The notes beneath the pieces are model-generated. The model had not been told where the DNA came from. It did not search any database and worked only from the letters and a program-made list of their open reading frames with translations. A DNA stretch of 64,000 nt, from the NCBI RefSeq assembly GCF_000769915.1, contig NZ_JRLV01000007.1, forward strand, positions 62,001 through 126,000, written 5' to 3'. The first letter of the stretch is position 1. Each line of letters opens with the position of its first letter. The translations under genes and the position numbers were made by a program. This document shows, one piece after another, positions 8,604 to 18,800 of the stretch. Origin of the DNA: Flavobacterium beibuense F44-8. Its GTDB lineage: Bacteria; Bacteroidota; Bacteroidia; Flavobacteriales; Flavobacteriaceae.

Positions 8604-9191
8604 TTACATTTTATTCAATTCTGAAAAAATTTTATGTGCTTCATTTTTAGCTATATCCCTGTCAATATTATGTATTATATAGTCACTTAAAGCTGCTTTT
8701 TTTTCTTCATCCCACTGATTTGACATTCTATTTAAAACCTGTTCTTCGGTCACATTGTCACGTTGCATGACTCTTTTTATTCTCAGGTCTTTGGGCGCTG
8801 TCACCAGTATTACTTTATCGCAATCTTTATAACTCCCGCTTTCAAATAATATTGCGGCTTCCTTTATCACAAAATTTTGCGAATTATGCATTTTTACCCA
8901 TTCCAGAAAATGTTCCTTTACTTTTGGATGAATAATTCTGTTTAATAAGGTAAGCTTCTCGGGGTTATTAAAAACAACCCCTGCCAATTTGGCTTTATCA
9001 GGCAAACCATCTGTAAAAACTGTTTCGCCAAATACCTCCTTTACTTCTGCAACAGCAACCGGCAGGAACAATATTTTTTTTGCCTCCTCATCGGCTATAT
9101 ATACCGGTACACCAAGTGAGGCAAAATAGTTTGCCATGGTGCTTTTACCACTACCTATACCTCCCGTTAAACCAATAATTTTTGTACCCAT
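8604..9191 (-). CDS. coaE: Dephospho-CoA kinase
   Basis: 195 residues, normal for CoaE, which phosphorylates the 3'-hydroxyl of dephospho-CoA in the last step of CoA synthesis. The P-loop is GLTGGIGSGKST at the N-terminus, followed by YIADEEAKKI, the IIHPKV motif and the RVMQRDNVTEEQVLNRM lid. It starts one base after the stop of the glycosyltransferase gene, so both are in one transcript. With coaBC at 26046-27257 this is the second CoA-pathway gene in the window, far away and in another operon. Confidence 0.95.
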   Translation of the reverse strand: MGTKIIGLTGGIGSGKSTMANYFASLGVPVYIADEEAKKILFLPVAVAEVKEVFGETVFTDGLPDKAKLAGVVFNNPEKLTLLNRIIHPKVKEHFLEWVKMHNSQNFVIKEAAILFESGSYKDCDKVILVTAPKDLRIKRVMQRDNVTEEQVLNRMSNQWDEEKKAALSDYIIHNIDRDIAKNEAHKIFSELNKM

Positions 9192-9192
9192 A

Positions 9193-10188
9193 TTATTTAA
9201 AAAATAATTTAGGAAATGCTGTTTCCGGTTTTTGCTTTAATAACTGTACTTTATATAGTGACAATGCATAACCGGTGCCGTAACCATAAAACTGAATAAA
9301 GACTGCCACAACCGAAAGTAAACCTATTTTAAGGCTTTTATTTTGTATGGCCGACAGTACAAACAGTAAACAGAAGTACAAAATATAAACATCTATAAAA
9401 AAATGCACATTAATTAACAGTACTATAAGAGAAAGCAGTAATCCAAACATAAAAAGTGACGGAAATAAAAACACAGGCTTTTTATATTCGGGATGCCAAA
9501 CATCCAGTATTGGTCTTGCTTTTCCAAACTTATTTACCTGTATGTAAAACTTATTCCAGTCTATTCGTCGTTTGTGGTATACATAACTGTCTTTAAAAAG
9601 CATGGTGGTAAATCCCTGTTTCCATAGCCGTATTGAAAGATCGGGGTCTTCACCCGGGTGAATGTTCCCAAAACCACCCGAAGCCTCAAATGCTTTTTTG
9701 GAAATCCCCATATTAAAACTACGGGGCTGGAATTTTTCTATTTTTTCTGATTTTCCTCTTACTCCTCCTGTAGTTAAAAAAGAAGTCATTGTAAAGTTAA
9801 TGGCTTTTTGCACATCACTAAAAGAATCAAGCGCAGCATCAGGTCCGCCGAAACAATCAGTATATTGCTTTTCAAGATTATCGGCAACACTTTGCATGTA
9901 TTGCGGTGGTAGTATACAATCAGAATCCAGAATAATAAAATAATCTCCTTTTGCTACCCTCATGCCGTAGTTACGGGAATCTCCAGGACCACTATTTGGC
10001 TTAAAATAATAGGAAACACTAAGCCTGTCGCTGTAATTATCAACAACATCTTTACAGGTAACGGTAGAACCATCTTCTACAATTACAACTTCAAACTCTG
10101 ATTTAAATGTTTGGACTGTAAGGCTTTCCAGTAATTCCTGTATTTCGTCGGGCCTGTTGTAAACAGGTATAACAAGAGAGAAAAACAT
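9193..10188 (-). CDS. Family 2 glycosyltransferase, membrane anchored
   Basis: 331 residues from ATG 10188. The N-terminal GT-A domain (about 1-230) starts with FSLVIPVYNRPDEIQELL, has the metal-binding DSD in ILDSDCILP, and the GEDPDLSIRLWKQG motif of the catalytic base and acceptor site. The last 90 residues form two or three membrane helices, so it works on the cytosolic face of the inner membrane, probably on a lipid-linked or cell-surface glycan; the sugar cannot be told. A TTG at 10209 would add seven residues, but it is part of the -7 promoter element, so ATG 10188 is the real start. coaE follows directly. Confidence 0.87.
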   Translation of the reverse strand: MFFSLVIPVYNRPDEIQELLESLTVQTFKSEFEVVIVEDGSTVTCKDVVDNYSDRLSVSYYFKPNSGPGDSRNYGMRVAKGDYFIILDSDCILPPQYMQSVADNLEKQYTDCFGGPDAALDSFSDVQKAINFTMTSFLTTGGVRGKSEKIEKFQPRSFNMGISKKAFEASGGFGNIHPGEDPDLSIRLWKQGFTTMLFKDSYVYHKRRIDWNKFYIQVNKFGKARPILDVWHPEYKKPVFLFPSLFMFGLLLSLIVLLINVHFFIDVYILYFCLLFVLSAIQNKSLKIGLLSVVAVFIQFYGYGTGYALSLYKVQLLKQKPETAFPKLFFK

Positions 10189-10206
10189 TAAGCTAGCTTT
10201 TTTTAA

Positions 10207-10214
10207 CAAAGTTA
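10207..10214 (-). promoter_or_regulatory. -7 promoter element for the glycosyltransferase gene
   Basis: TAACTTTG on the minus strand, 18 bases before ATG 10188. The -33 position holds TGG rather than TTG. Its position excludes the upstream TTG (10209) as the start codon of the glycosyltransferase. Confidence 0.5.
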
Positions 10215-10228
10215 GTCTTAAAAAAGTA

Positions 10229-10256
10229 AAAAGCCACCATAAAACTGGTGGCTTTT
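10229..10256 (-). terminator. Intrinsic terminator after the 1727-aa protein gene
   Basis: Ten-base stem (10229-10238 with 10247-10256, core GCCACC/GGTGGC), 8-base loop, then a T-rich tail on the minus strand. It ends the transcript of the giant gene to its right and lies just upstream of the glycosyltransferase promoter. Confidence 0.8.
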
Positions 10257-10302
10257 CTATTTTTTTTAAACAAATGTTTAAAAGGTATATTTTATAACAG
10301 TT

Positions 10303-13300
10303 TTACTGTTTTTTAATCACCCTTATTGTTTTTGTTGCAGTATCGGTAGCAACATTCACAAGGTAAGTACCATCTTGCAGTGCACTCATATTTACTGTAC
10401 CCTCAAGAGCATTTACTTTTTGTGAAAGCACTTCCTGCCCTACCATGTTATACACTTTTACTGTAGTGATTTGTGATGAGTAAGATATAGTTAATACATC
10501 TCTAACCGGGTTTGGCCAGTAAGTAAACGATGTTAAATCAAACTCTTTAGAATCAAGCGTAATTGTTACCGTTACAGCAAATGGTTCACTGCTACAACCG
10601 TTTATAGTTTGCACTGCATAGTAAGTAGTTTCGCTCTCCACCTCTGTACCTTCTGTAAGAGGGTTTTCTCCTGCAAGAGCATCTTCTTCGCTTGCATACC
10701 AGGTAATTTCACCGCCTTCAACACCTGTTACTTCAATATCTTCAATAGTAGCAACGTCTCCGTTCTCTACTTCGATATCCTGCATCTCATCTCCCTGTGG
10801 AGCCGGAATTATATTTATGGTAATAACTACTGCTACTCTTTCACTTTCACATCCGTTTATTATTTGAGATGCATAGTATGTTGCTGTTTCTAAAGCCGTA
10901 TCTTCTGCAAGAGCTTCGCCTTCTGTTTCGTTTGCATACCATACCATATTGTTATCTTCTGCAAGAAGATCTGCTACTGTTGCAGCACCACAAAAATCAA
11001 GTTCTTCACCTACATCAGGAAGCTCTGTAACATTAACAGTAACAGCAACTGCTACTCTAGCACTTTCACATCCGTCTACCAGCTGTGATACATAATATGT
11101 TGCAGTCTCTAAAACTGTTTCTTGTGTAAGAGCTTCACCTTCTGTTTCGTTTGCATACCATTGTATATCGTTACCATCAGCAACAAGGTCTATTACTGTA
11201 GCACCATTACAAAATTCCTGCTCGCTTTCTACTACAGGAACTGGTGTTACATTTACATTTACATCTACATCTGCAAATACTGAACATCCTGCAAAATTAG
11301 TAGCTGTTACCACATAAGCCTGTTGTGTTTCTGTATCTGATTTAAAATAAACTATCGCAGCACTTTCACCTGCCACATAAGCTTGTGTGGCATCTTCATC
11401 TGTATAAAGATTTGTTACAGGAGCCCATGTTACAAGTTGTTCTATACTTTGTGATACCTTAATATCAAACTTCTTAGAAGAAGCAGTTCCTGTTGTTGCT
11501 GTAGTATTGTTGAAGTTATATAATGTTGCATTACCTGTTGCTGTCGTATAGTAGGTTTCTGCATTATCATATTGATCTGCACCAGAATGCGATACACTTA
11601 CAACAATATTAGAAACTCCATCCCAGATATAAGGGGTTGTAAAGTTAATGGTATTCCATCCTATTGCATGAGTATAAGTTACAGGACCATATACAGTTGT
11701 AAACGAATCCTCAGCAAGATAATTAGTATCTGCAAAAACATCTTGGGTAGTAGCACCAAGTTTAACAGTATAATTATCATTAAAATTTTCGTCACCTACA
11801 GAAGTAATATGGTAAGCTATCGAAGTGATTTCTCCCGGAAGCACACCTGCTTCAGTTAATTCTTCAGCTGTATAAATAGTTTGATACTTTAAGCTTTGTC
11901 TTCTGTTACTAAAAGCAGTAAGCTCTTCACTAACACCTGTTGTGGTTTGGTTAGCGCCAAATTCTGCCTCTACACTTTCAGAAGCATTAGTTACCTCAAT
12001 AGGCAAAATAGTTCCTGCACATGCTGTTAAATCATCTGCCTCAAGCTCTATTTGAGATGGAAGCGGGTTAACTGACACTGTTAATGTTTCTATAGTAACA
12101 CATCCTGAAACTGCATCTGTAGCCGTAACTGTATATGTAGTTGTTTCTTGAGGAGTTACAACCTGCTCAGCACCTTCTAAGTTACCAGGCATCCAAACAT
12201 AAGTATATCCTTCGTTATCACTTGTTACTGTTAGTGTAGTGTTTTCACCTTCACAAATAGCATTGTTTGAAGCTGCAAGAGTAATCTCAGGAGCATCGGT
12301 TACCGTAACATCAACTGCTACCCTATCTGCAGCACATCCGGCAGTAAAGTTCCAGTTATAGAAATAATAATAGCTTGTACTTGTACTAGAAAAAGCATAA
12401 CCATTTGTAACTGCTGCGGCATCACCTATTGCATATGGGAATCCTCCAAGTCCTGATTCACGTACCATTTCTGGTCCGTTTACAGCTATAATTCTATATG
12501 CAGCACCTGCAGGAATATCCCATCCTAATTCTATTGTATGCTGTACCGGCGTAGTAGAATCTCCTACAGGTAGTTCTACAGTAATAGTTTGAAGCTCCTC
12601 GCTTTGACTATTAAATAATTTAATAGTTAAATCATCTGCTGTGTCATCTGTAATATATACATCTACAGAGTTAAGTGTAAAATCATTATAAACATCAAAT
12701 AATAAACCATAATTACTTGGAGAAGTATAGCTTGTTGCAGTTGTAGAAGCTCTTGCTCCACCATCCTGTGCAATACCATCATTAACTGCTGTTACATAGT
12801 AAGTAGTAGTCTCTGTAAGTTCAGGTGTTTCAAAAGTTGCACCAGTTGCTATTGGAAATCCTCCAACTTCCTGAGCATACCATTTTACAGTACCCCCCGA
12901 AACATCTGCTGTTATAGTAGAAGTACCCACACCACATATTGGTGTTGCATTAACTGATTCAATATCCGGAGAATCACATAAAGTAGCTACTTCAAACGGA
13001 CCAACCCATTCGCTGAAAACACTTACCGCACAAACCGATCTTACCCAAAAATAGTAAGTCTCACCAGCGTTAAGTCCGCCAATAGTTGCTTCAGTTTGAT
13101 CTGTATTATCTGCTGGAGTAAAATCAGGTTCCGGAGCTGTATCAGTATCAGCAATAAAATATTCGTATCCGTTTTCAGGAGCAGTCTCAGGAGCTGACCA
13201 TGAAACAGAAACAGAATTTTCTGTAGCGCCTGTAAATACTAAACTTTCAGGTAAAGCACAATCAGGCTGTACATCTACCTCAAAATTATCTATATAAAAC

Positions 13301-15486
13301 CTTAAATCAGGAGCGTCATCATCACTATGTCCGTAAAAACCTATTCTAACAACACCAGTATATCCTTCTAAAGAGATAATTTGGTGTACGCCACCTGCTG
13401 GTATATTATTATTATCAAAAGTAGTAAGCACATTAGCCTCATCCCATGTTAATCCGCCATCAGTTGAAACAACTACTTTTGCATATTTATCTTCCATATC
13501 TGTAACAACATTACTACCACTCCATGGAATTACAGAAGCATCAAACTCCAACTGGTAAGTTACTGAGCCGTCTCCAAGATCAAGTGCCGGAGAAATTATC
13601 CATTCATCATCTGTACCATAAAGATTTATAAAAGCAGCAGTACCGTTAGAATTAACTGAATTATTATAACTATTGTTTGTCCAGCTACTTGAAGTACCTG
13701 TTAAGGTTACAGCAGTACCCAGTTCACCTGTTTTTTCTTTCCAGCAGGTACTACCTGTACTACCTGTATAATCTGTAAAGTCAAACATATATGGAAGTGT
13801 AGCCGTTTCACATTCTGTACGGAACGAACCTCCGCTGGCCCATTCGCTAAAGCTACTTCCGCAATTGCTTCTTACCCAATAGTAGTATATTGTATTAGCT
13901 TCTAGTTCTTCAAGTAAAACGCTGGTCTCTGTTGAACTCCCCGCAGGCGTAGTAACTGTATTAGGTGCTGTGTTTTCTGTAGAATAGTAATAATCATAAC
14001 CTGAAGCAGGAACAGGATCTGCAGCTGTCCATGATAAAGTAACATTTTCTGTAGTCACTACATCTTCAAGATCTGAAGGAGGAAAACATGTAACCTCTTC
14101 AACACTAATATTATCTACAGCAGCTGATGGGTTTACACCATCACTACCGTCATTTTTCCATTCAAACACAAGTCTTAATAACTGACCTGCATAATCTTCA
14201 ACATCTACAAAATATTCTGCAAGTTGAAAATCTTCACCGCTACCAGAAAGATTATCTGAAACGGCTATTCCGTTTGAAGTTGAAATTGCCGATCCCGGAG
14301 TTGGAACAAATGTTACCGGAACAGCCCATACTTTTAAGTAATCGTAATCGTCTTCACCTCCCGCTTTCCAGTCAAAAGAAACTTTTAACTGAGTAGCACC
14401 GGCAGGCACACTTACATCCCTAAAAGAATGTACTCTTGTAGTTTCACTATTATCATAACCGTTTGTAACACCATCATCAGAAGAAATATATAACGAATTA
14501 GATCCGCCATTGTTTACTACCGAACCGATATACCACTTATTAGTTTCTTCACCATTAAAAATCAACATGCCGGAAACATCTTCAAAATCTTCCTCAAACG
14601 GTAGTGTTGCAGGTACCTGAGGTGTAAAGAATGTAAGCGGTCCTATCCATGGAGATAATTCTCCTTCACAGTTACTTCTTACCCAAAAGTAATTCTGTGC
14701 AGCCGGTGTTGTAGTTAAGGCTACAGAAACATCTGAAACATTACCTGTAGGTACTGTAACTGAATCAGGAGCTACATCTGAAGTTGAAAGATAATAATCA
14801 TATCCGCCACTAGGAGCTGAATCAGGAGCTGTCCACGATACTTCACCTGCAACCAGGTCATCAAGTGTTAAACCTGAAGGTGGTATACATGTAATTTGTG
14901 TAATGGTTACATCATCAAAATAGATATACAAATCCTCACCTTCCATTGCTTGAGCAAAGAACCTAACATAAACCGTATCTCCGTTTGCAGGGGTAAATGT
15001 TACCGTTCTTTCGGCACAATCAGTAGTGGATACATAATTCGAATCATCAATGGTTTCAAGGGTAGTCCATGTACCACTAAGATCATTAGTCCATTGTACA
15101 TTAAGAGTGAAATCTCCTGCTGAAGCCGGAGTTGTACTTGAAGAATACTCAGTTACTTTAAAGTTATAAGTAAATGTAGCCTCGCTTCCATCTGAAACTG
15201 ATAAAGCAGGCGAAGTCAGAATACTATTATTTCCATAATAAATATTTGCCCTTACTGACCGATTCCCAGAACAGGCATTTGAAGTAGATGTGCTATAAGA
15301 TCCTGCATTACCCGAAGACTGCCAACCATCAAGATTGTTTTCCCAGCCTGTGTAATGATAAATTTGCGATTTTGCTGTATAGCCCATTAACAGCATTACG
15401 AAAAAGAGTAAAAATCGGGAATACCGATTTACGACTGCATTTCCGTGATAAGGCCGGAAATTAGCCGGTAAGGTAATTCTTTTCAT
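10303..15486 (-). CDS. Giant multidomain secreted protein with fibronectin III, Ig-like and T9SS sorting domains
   Basis: 1727 residues. A Sec signal peptide with a long charged start ends near residue 40 (TAKSQ). Then come a jelly-roll module (about 42-197), a fibronectin III (FN3) domain (about 198-288), a second jelly-roll (about 293-465) and FN3 (about 467-556), a third pair (about 560-740 and 742-836), an Ig-like module, and further Ig-like repeats with the pattern CxGATVxDLxAxGNxIxWYANETEG...TATYYxSQ...GCES between about 1400 and 1640. The last 75 residues, from YWPNPVRDVLTISYS to TKTIRVIKKQ, are a type A T9SS sorting domain. It is acidic and low in Lys. It is likely an outer-membrane-exported adhesin or matrix protein; no catalytic motif seen. 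It is a close paralogue of the next gene upstream. Confidence 0.88.
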   Translation of the reverse strand: MKRITLPANFRPYHGNAVVNRYSRFLLFFVMLLMGYTAKSQIYHYTGWENNLDGWQSSGNAGSYSTSTSNACSGNRSVRANIYYGNNSILTSPALSVSDGSEATFTYNFKVTEYSSSTTPASAGDFTLNVQWTNDLSGTWTTLETIDDSNYVSTTDCAERTVTFTPANGDTVYVRFFAQAMEGEDLYIYFDDVTITQITCIPPSGLTLDDLVAGEVSWTAPDSAPSGGYDYYLSTSDVAPDSVTVPTGNVSDVSVALTTTPAAQNYFWVRSNCEGELSPWIGPLTFFTPQVPATLPFEEDFEDVSGMLIFNGEETNKWYIGSVVNNGGSNSLYISSDDGVTNGYDNSETTRVHSFRDVSVPAGATQLKVSFDWKAGGEDDYDYLKVWAVPVTFVPTPGSAISTSNGIAVSDNLSGSGEDFQLAEYFVDVEDYAGQLLRLVFEWKNDGSDGVNPSAAVDNISVEEVTCFPPSDLEDVVTTENVTLSWTAADPVPASGYDYYYSTENTAPNTVTTPAGSSTETSVLLEELEANTIYYYWVRSNCGSSFSEWASGGSFRTECETATLPYMFDFTDYTGSTGSTCWKEKTGELGTAVTLTGTSSSWTNNSYNNSVNSNGTAAFINLYGTDDEWIISPALDLGDGSVTYQLEFDASVIPWSGSNVVTDMEDKYAKVVVSTDGGLTWDEANVLTTFDNNNIPAGGVHQIISLEGYTGVVRIGFYGHSDDDAPDLRFYIDNFEVDVQPDCALPESLVFTGATENSVSVSWSAPETAPENGYEYFIADTDTAPEPDFTPADNTDQTEATIGGLNAGETYYFWVRSVCAVSVFSEWVGPFEVATLCDSPDIESVNATPICGVGTSTITADVSGGTVKWYAQEVGGFPIATGATFETPELTETTTYYVTAVNDGIAQDGGARASTTATSYTSPSNYGLLFDVYNDFTLNSVDVYITDDTADDLTIKLFNSQSEELQTITVELPVGDSTTPVQHTIELGWDIPAGAAYRIIAVNGPEMVRESGLGGFPYAIGDAAAVTNGYAFSSTSTSYYYFYNWNFTAGCAADRVAVDVTVTDAPEITLAASNNAICEGENTTLTVTSDNEGYTYVWMPGNLEGAEQVVTPQETTTYTVTATDAVSGCVTIETLTVSVNPLPSQIELEADDLTACAGTILPIEVTNASESVEAEFGANQTTTGVSEELTAFSNRRQSLKYQTIYTAEELTEAGVLPGEITSIAYHITSVGDENFNDNYTVKLGATTQDVFADTNYLAEDSFTTVYGPVTYTHAIGWNTINFTTPYIWDGVSNIVVSVSHSGADQYDNAETYYTTATGNATLYNFNNTTATTGTASSKKFDIKVSQSIEQLVTWAPVTNLYTDEDATQAYVAGESAAIVYFKSDTETQQAYVVTATNFAGCSVFADVDVNVNVTPVPVVESEQEFCNGATVIDLVADGNDIQWYANETEGEALTQETVLETATYYVSQLVDGCESARVAVAVTVNVTELPDVGEELDFCGAATVADLLAEDNNMVWYANETEGEALAEDTALETATYYASQIINGCESERVAVVITINIIPAPQGDEMQDIEVENGDVATIEDIEVTGVEGGEITWYASEEDALAGENPLTEGTEVESETTYYAVQTINGCSSEPFAVTVTITLDSKEFDLTSFTYWPNPVRDVLTISYSSQITTVKVYNMVGQEVLSQKVNALEGTVNMSALQDGTYLVNVATDTATKTIRVIKKQ

Positions 15487-15805
15487 GAATAATTTGGTTT
15501 TAATTAATTAGTATTGCTAAAAATATAAAAAATCACTTACAAAAAGTTTCATTTTTAACATTTAGCGTATTTTTTATCAAAATGAAAGCGATTGTTATAT
15601 TTTAACAATAATTAACTGTTAAAGTTTATTTTTAATTAAAAATTCAATTACTCAATAATCATAAAATGTTATAAATTTAAGTTAATGTTAAATAAATATT
15701 AAATTGTTTTATATTAAATACAAAAAAGCCACCTGAAATCAGGTGGCTTTTAAAGTAAATTCATAAACAACCCCTTTAAAGAGGTTGTTTAATCAATTTA
15801 ACAAA
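15487..15805. other. Intergenic A+T-rich region between the two giant genes
   Basis: About 320 bases without a gene. It holds the terminator at 15724-15751, an imperfect hairpin directly after the upstream stop (15767-15790, one mismatch in 12 pairs), and the leader of the 1727-aa gene. I see no clean TANNTTTG element for that gene on the minus strand. Confidence 0.6.
15724..15751 (-). terminator. Intrinsic terminator after the 1752-aa protein gene
   Basis: Twelve-base stem (15724-15735 with 15740-15751) with a 4-base loop AAAT and a T-run on the minus strand. The core GCCACC/GGTGGC is the same as in the terminator at 10229-10256, so the 3' flank seems to have been duplicated with the gene. 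Confidence 0.85.
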
Positions 15806-18800
15806 CTATTGTTTTTTGATAATTCTAATAGTTTTTGATGCATTTTCGGTATTTACTATTACTATGTAGCTACCGTCTGAAAGACCACTCATATTAATAG
15901 TTCCCTGTAATGCATTTATTTGTTGTGACATAACCGGCTGTCCTAATAAGTTATAAACTGTAGCCGAAGTTATGCTTGATGAGTAAGAAACATTAAGTAC
16001 ATCTTTTACCGGGTTTGGCCAGTAGTTAAAGTTAGTTGTTTCAAAATCTCTAGCATCAAGCGTTATAGATACTGTTACTGCAAATGGTGCACTACTACAG
16101 TCGCCTATAGTTTGTACAGCATAGTAAGTACTACCTGATGTTACAACAAAATCAGAAGAAAGCGGGTTTTCGCCGTTCATTGCATCTTCCATAGAAGCAT
16201 ACCAGTTTACCTCAGCACCTTCTGCAGCAATAACTACTAAGTCTCCTATAACAGCATCATTACCCGCTAATACTTCTACATCCTGCATTTCCTCACCTTC
16301 AAGATCTGGTACAGTATTAATTGTTACAGTAACAGCAGCTCTTACAGCACTTTCACATCCTTCATACATCATAGCTGCATAATACATACCTCCATCCATA
16401 AGTGCTGTCTCGGCAGCAAGAGGCTCACCTCCTGTTTCGTCTGCATACCACATAATATCATCACCGTCAGCCATTAAATCTGCTACAGTAGCACTTCCAC
16501 AGAAAGCTTGTTGAGCATCGGTCATTGGAGTTTCAACCACGTTAACAAATACTGCTACCGGAGTTCTTACAAGGCTTTCGCAACCATCTACAGTTTGAGA
16601 TGCAAAGTATAAAGCAATACCTGCCTCAAGTTCTGTTTCAGGAGCTAATGGCTCACCACCTTCAAAATCTGTATACCATTGTACATCTGTACCTGTTGCC
16701 ATTAAATCGGCAATAGTACCTGCATTACATATTAATTGTACATACTCTTCTACAACCGGAGACGGTGTAGTGTTTACAGTAGCTGTTACCGCTACTCTTA
16801 CAGCACTTTCACATCCGTTTACTGTTTGTGAAGCATAATATACTGTAGCATCGTTAAGCATTACAGTTTCAGCAAGTGCATCTCCACCGGTAGCAGAATA
16901 GTACCAGTTAATCATTTCACCTTCTGCAGTTAGATCTGCTACAGTAGCACCTGCACAGAATACCTGAGAAGCCTCAGCCGTTGGAGCCGGAGTTACAACG
17001 ATTGTAAGATCTGTTGAAGCAGAAACCGAACAACCAAATTCGCTTGTCACAGTAACTGTATAGTTAGCATCTGCCGAAGCATAGTAGTATACTGTAGCTG
17101 CAGGCTCACCCATATAAGGTACTGTAGCTGCCGCATCAGAATATAATCCGCCTTGTGGAGACCAAATATAATCTACAGGGTTAGTAGCACCTGTAATATT
17201 TACATTATACTCTTCATACTCACCAAAACCTGTCCATGCACATGATGATGTTGCTAAAGACTGTGTATTGTAGCTACATAGTACTCTCATTCTTGTAGTA
17301 CCGTTGTAAGCTGTAGTAGGTATAACTACATCAGCTGTTACAGTTGTAGATGAAGTTACACCTGATGTAGTTGTGAATACATTTTCGTCTTCACTGTATA
17401 CACCATCCTGGTTGTAATCAATCCAAACTCTTAAATACTGACTCCATGATGCACTACCCGTTTGCATTGACAGTGTATAAGTATCACCACCAGTTACGTT
17501 TGCTGTAAGTGCACTGTAGTAAGTATAATCAGTAGCTGCATCACCCGAAGCATTGTTTGTAATATCTGCAAAAGAGAAGTTATTTAGGTAGTCTCCAGTT
17601 GCACCAGGATTGTTCATTGAAATTTCACAGTATTCCTGAGCTATAATTGTACTACCTCCTGAAGCTGCAAGTGCAACAACTGAGTTTTGACAAACATCTG
17701 CCATATCAGGAGTAACAGAAACTGCTGTAGGAAGTGGGTTAACCACAATTGTTATCTCTCCTACTTCCACACAACCTGAATCAGGATCTGTAGCTGTTAC
17801 CATATAAGTAGTAGTTTCTACCGGAGATACTGTTTGCATAGCACCTGTTAAGTTACCCGGCATCCATACATACTCATAGTTCATGTTATCACTAGATACC
17901 GAAATATCTGTGCTTTCACCTTCACATATTGATGGCTCACTAGCCATAAGCATAATATCCGGAGCATCAGTCACAGTAGCTGTAACCGCAATTCTTGGGC
18001 TTGAACATATAGCTGTACCATTAATTATCATTTGAGCTCTGTTTGCAGTGGTAGTTGTACTACCAGAACCACCTACACTTCCTGTAGTTGCTGCACAAAC
18101 AGCATCTGCAGTTTGGTTATCTGCATAAGTATAAGTTGTACCGGTATACCCTGCATTATCATATAATACTGTTGATGATGATCCTCCAAAGTTTACATTA
18201 CTGTAACAAACCTGTACAACAATGTTACTTGTACCGTCCCAAGCAAACGGTGTAGTAAACGCATAAGTATTTACACCAACTGTTAACGGCTGAGCCGCAT
18301 TGGTATACACCTGAGTTAAACCGTCTACATGAGTATTTGTAGCTTCATTTTGAGTTGTAGTACCAATACTTACAGCAAAATTGTTGAAAGTAGAAGTACC
18401 TAATGAAGTAATTGTAAAGGCAACCGAGTTAATAGGACCTGCAAATAAACCTGCCGCCTGTAAATCAGAAGCTCTTAATATATATTGTGTTTTAACACCA
18501 CCCCAACCATGATAGTATGGAGAGCTACCACCACTTGAACTTGTACTTTCACCAGCACCAAGGGTTAAATCAGTATCGGCAACAGGAGAACCTGCACTTA
18601 CATAAAAATCAGTAGTTTCTGTAACTAAAGGAGTTGTAAATGTTACTCCCTGTCCTAACATAGTACCACCTTCGGCAGCATCATACCAGCTTAACACACC
18701 ATCAAGCTCGGTCGTTGCAGAAAGTTCTGCCTCGCCCTGTCCGCAAACAGTACCACCTTCTGTAGTAAGTACTTCAGGGTAATCACACATAGTAGTAAAT

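Noticed and set aside
10189..10209. Longer glycosyltransferase start at TTG 10209
   Set aside because: The codon is part of the -7 promoter element, so it is not in the transcript.
10600..11230. Regular repeats about 190-200 bases apart, looked at as a possible CRISPR or tandem repeat array
   Set aside because: The repeats are imperfect and in frame; they encode Ig-like modules of the giant protein. No short identical repeats with unique spacers.
10609..14396. Several open frames of 75-95 codons on the plus strand within the 1727-aa gene
   Set aside because: They are shadows of a long, compositionally biased coding region; their translations have no family features and are rich in Cys, Ile and Tyr as expected from antisense frames.
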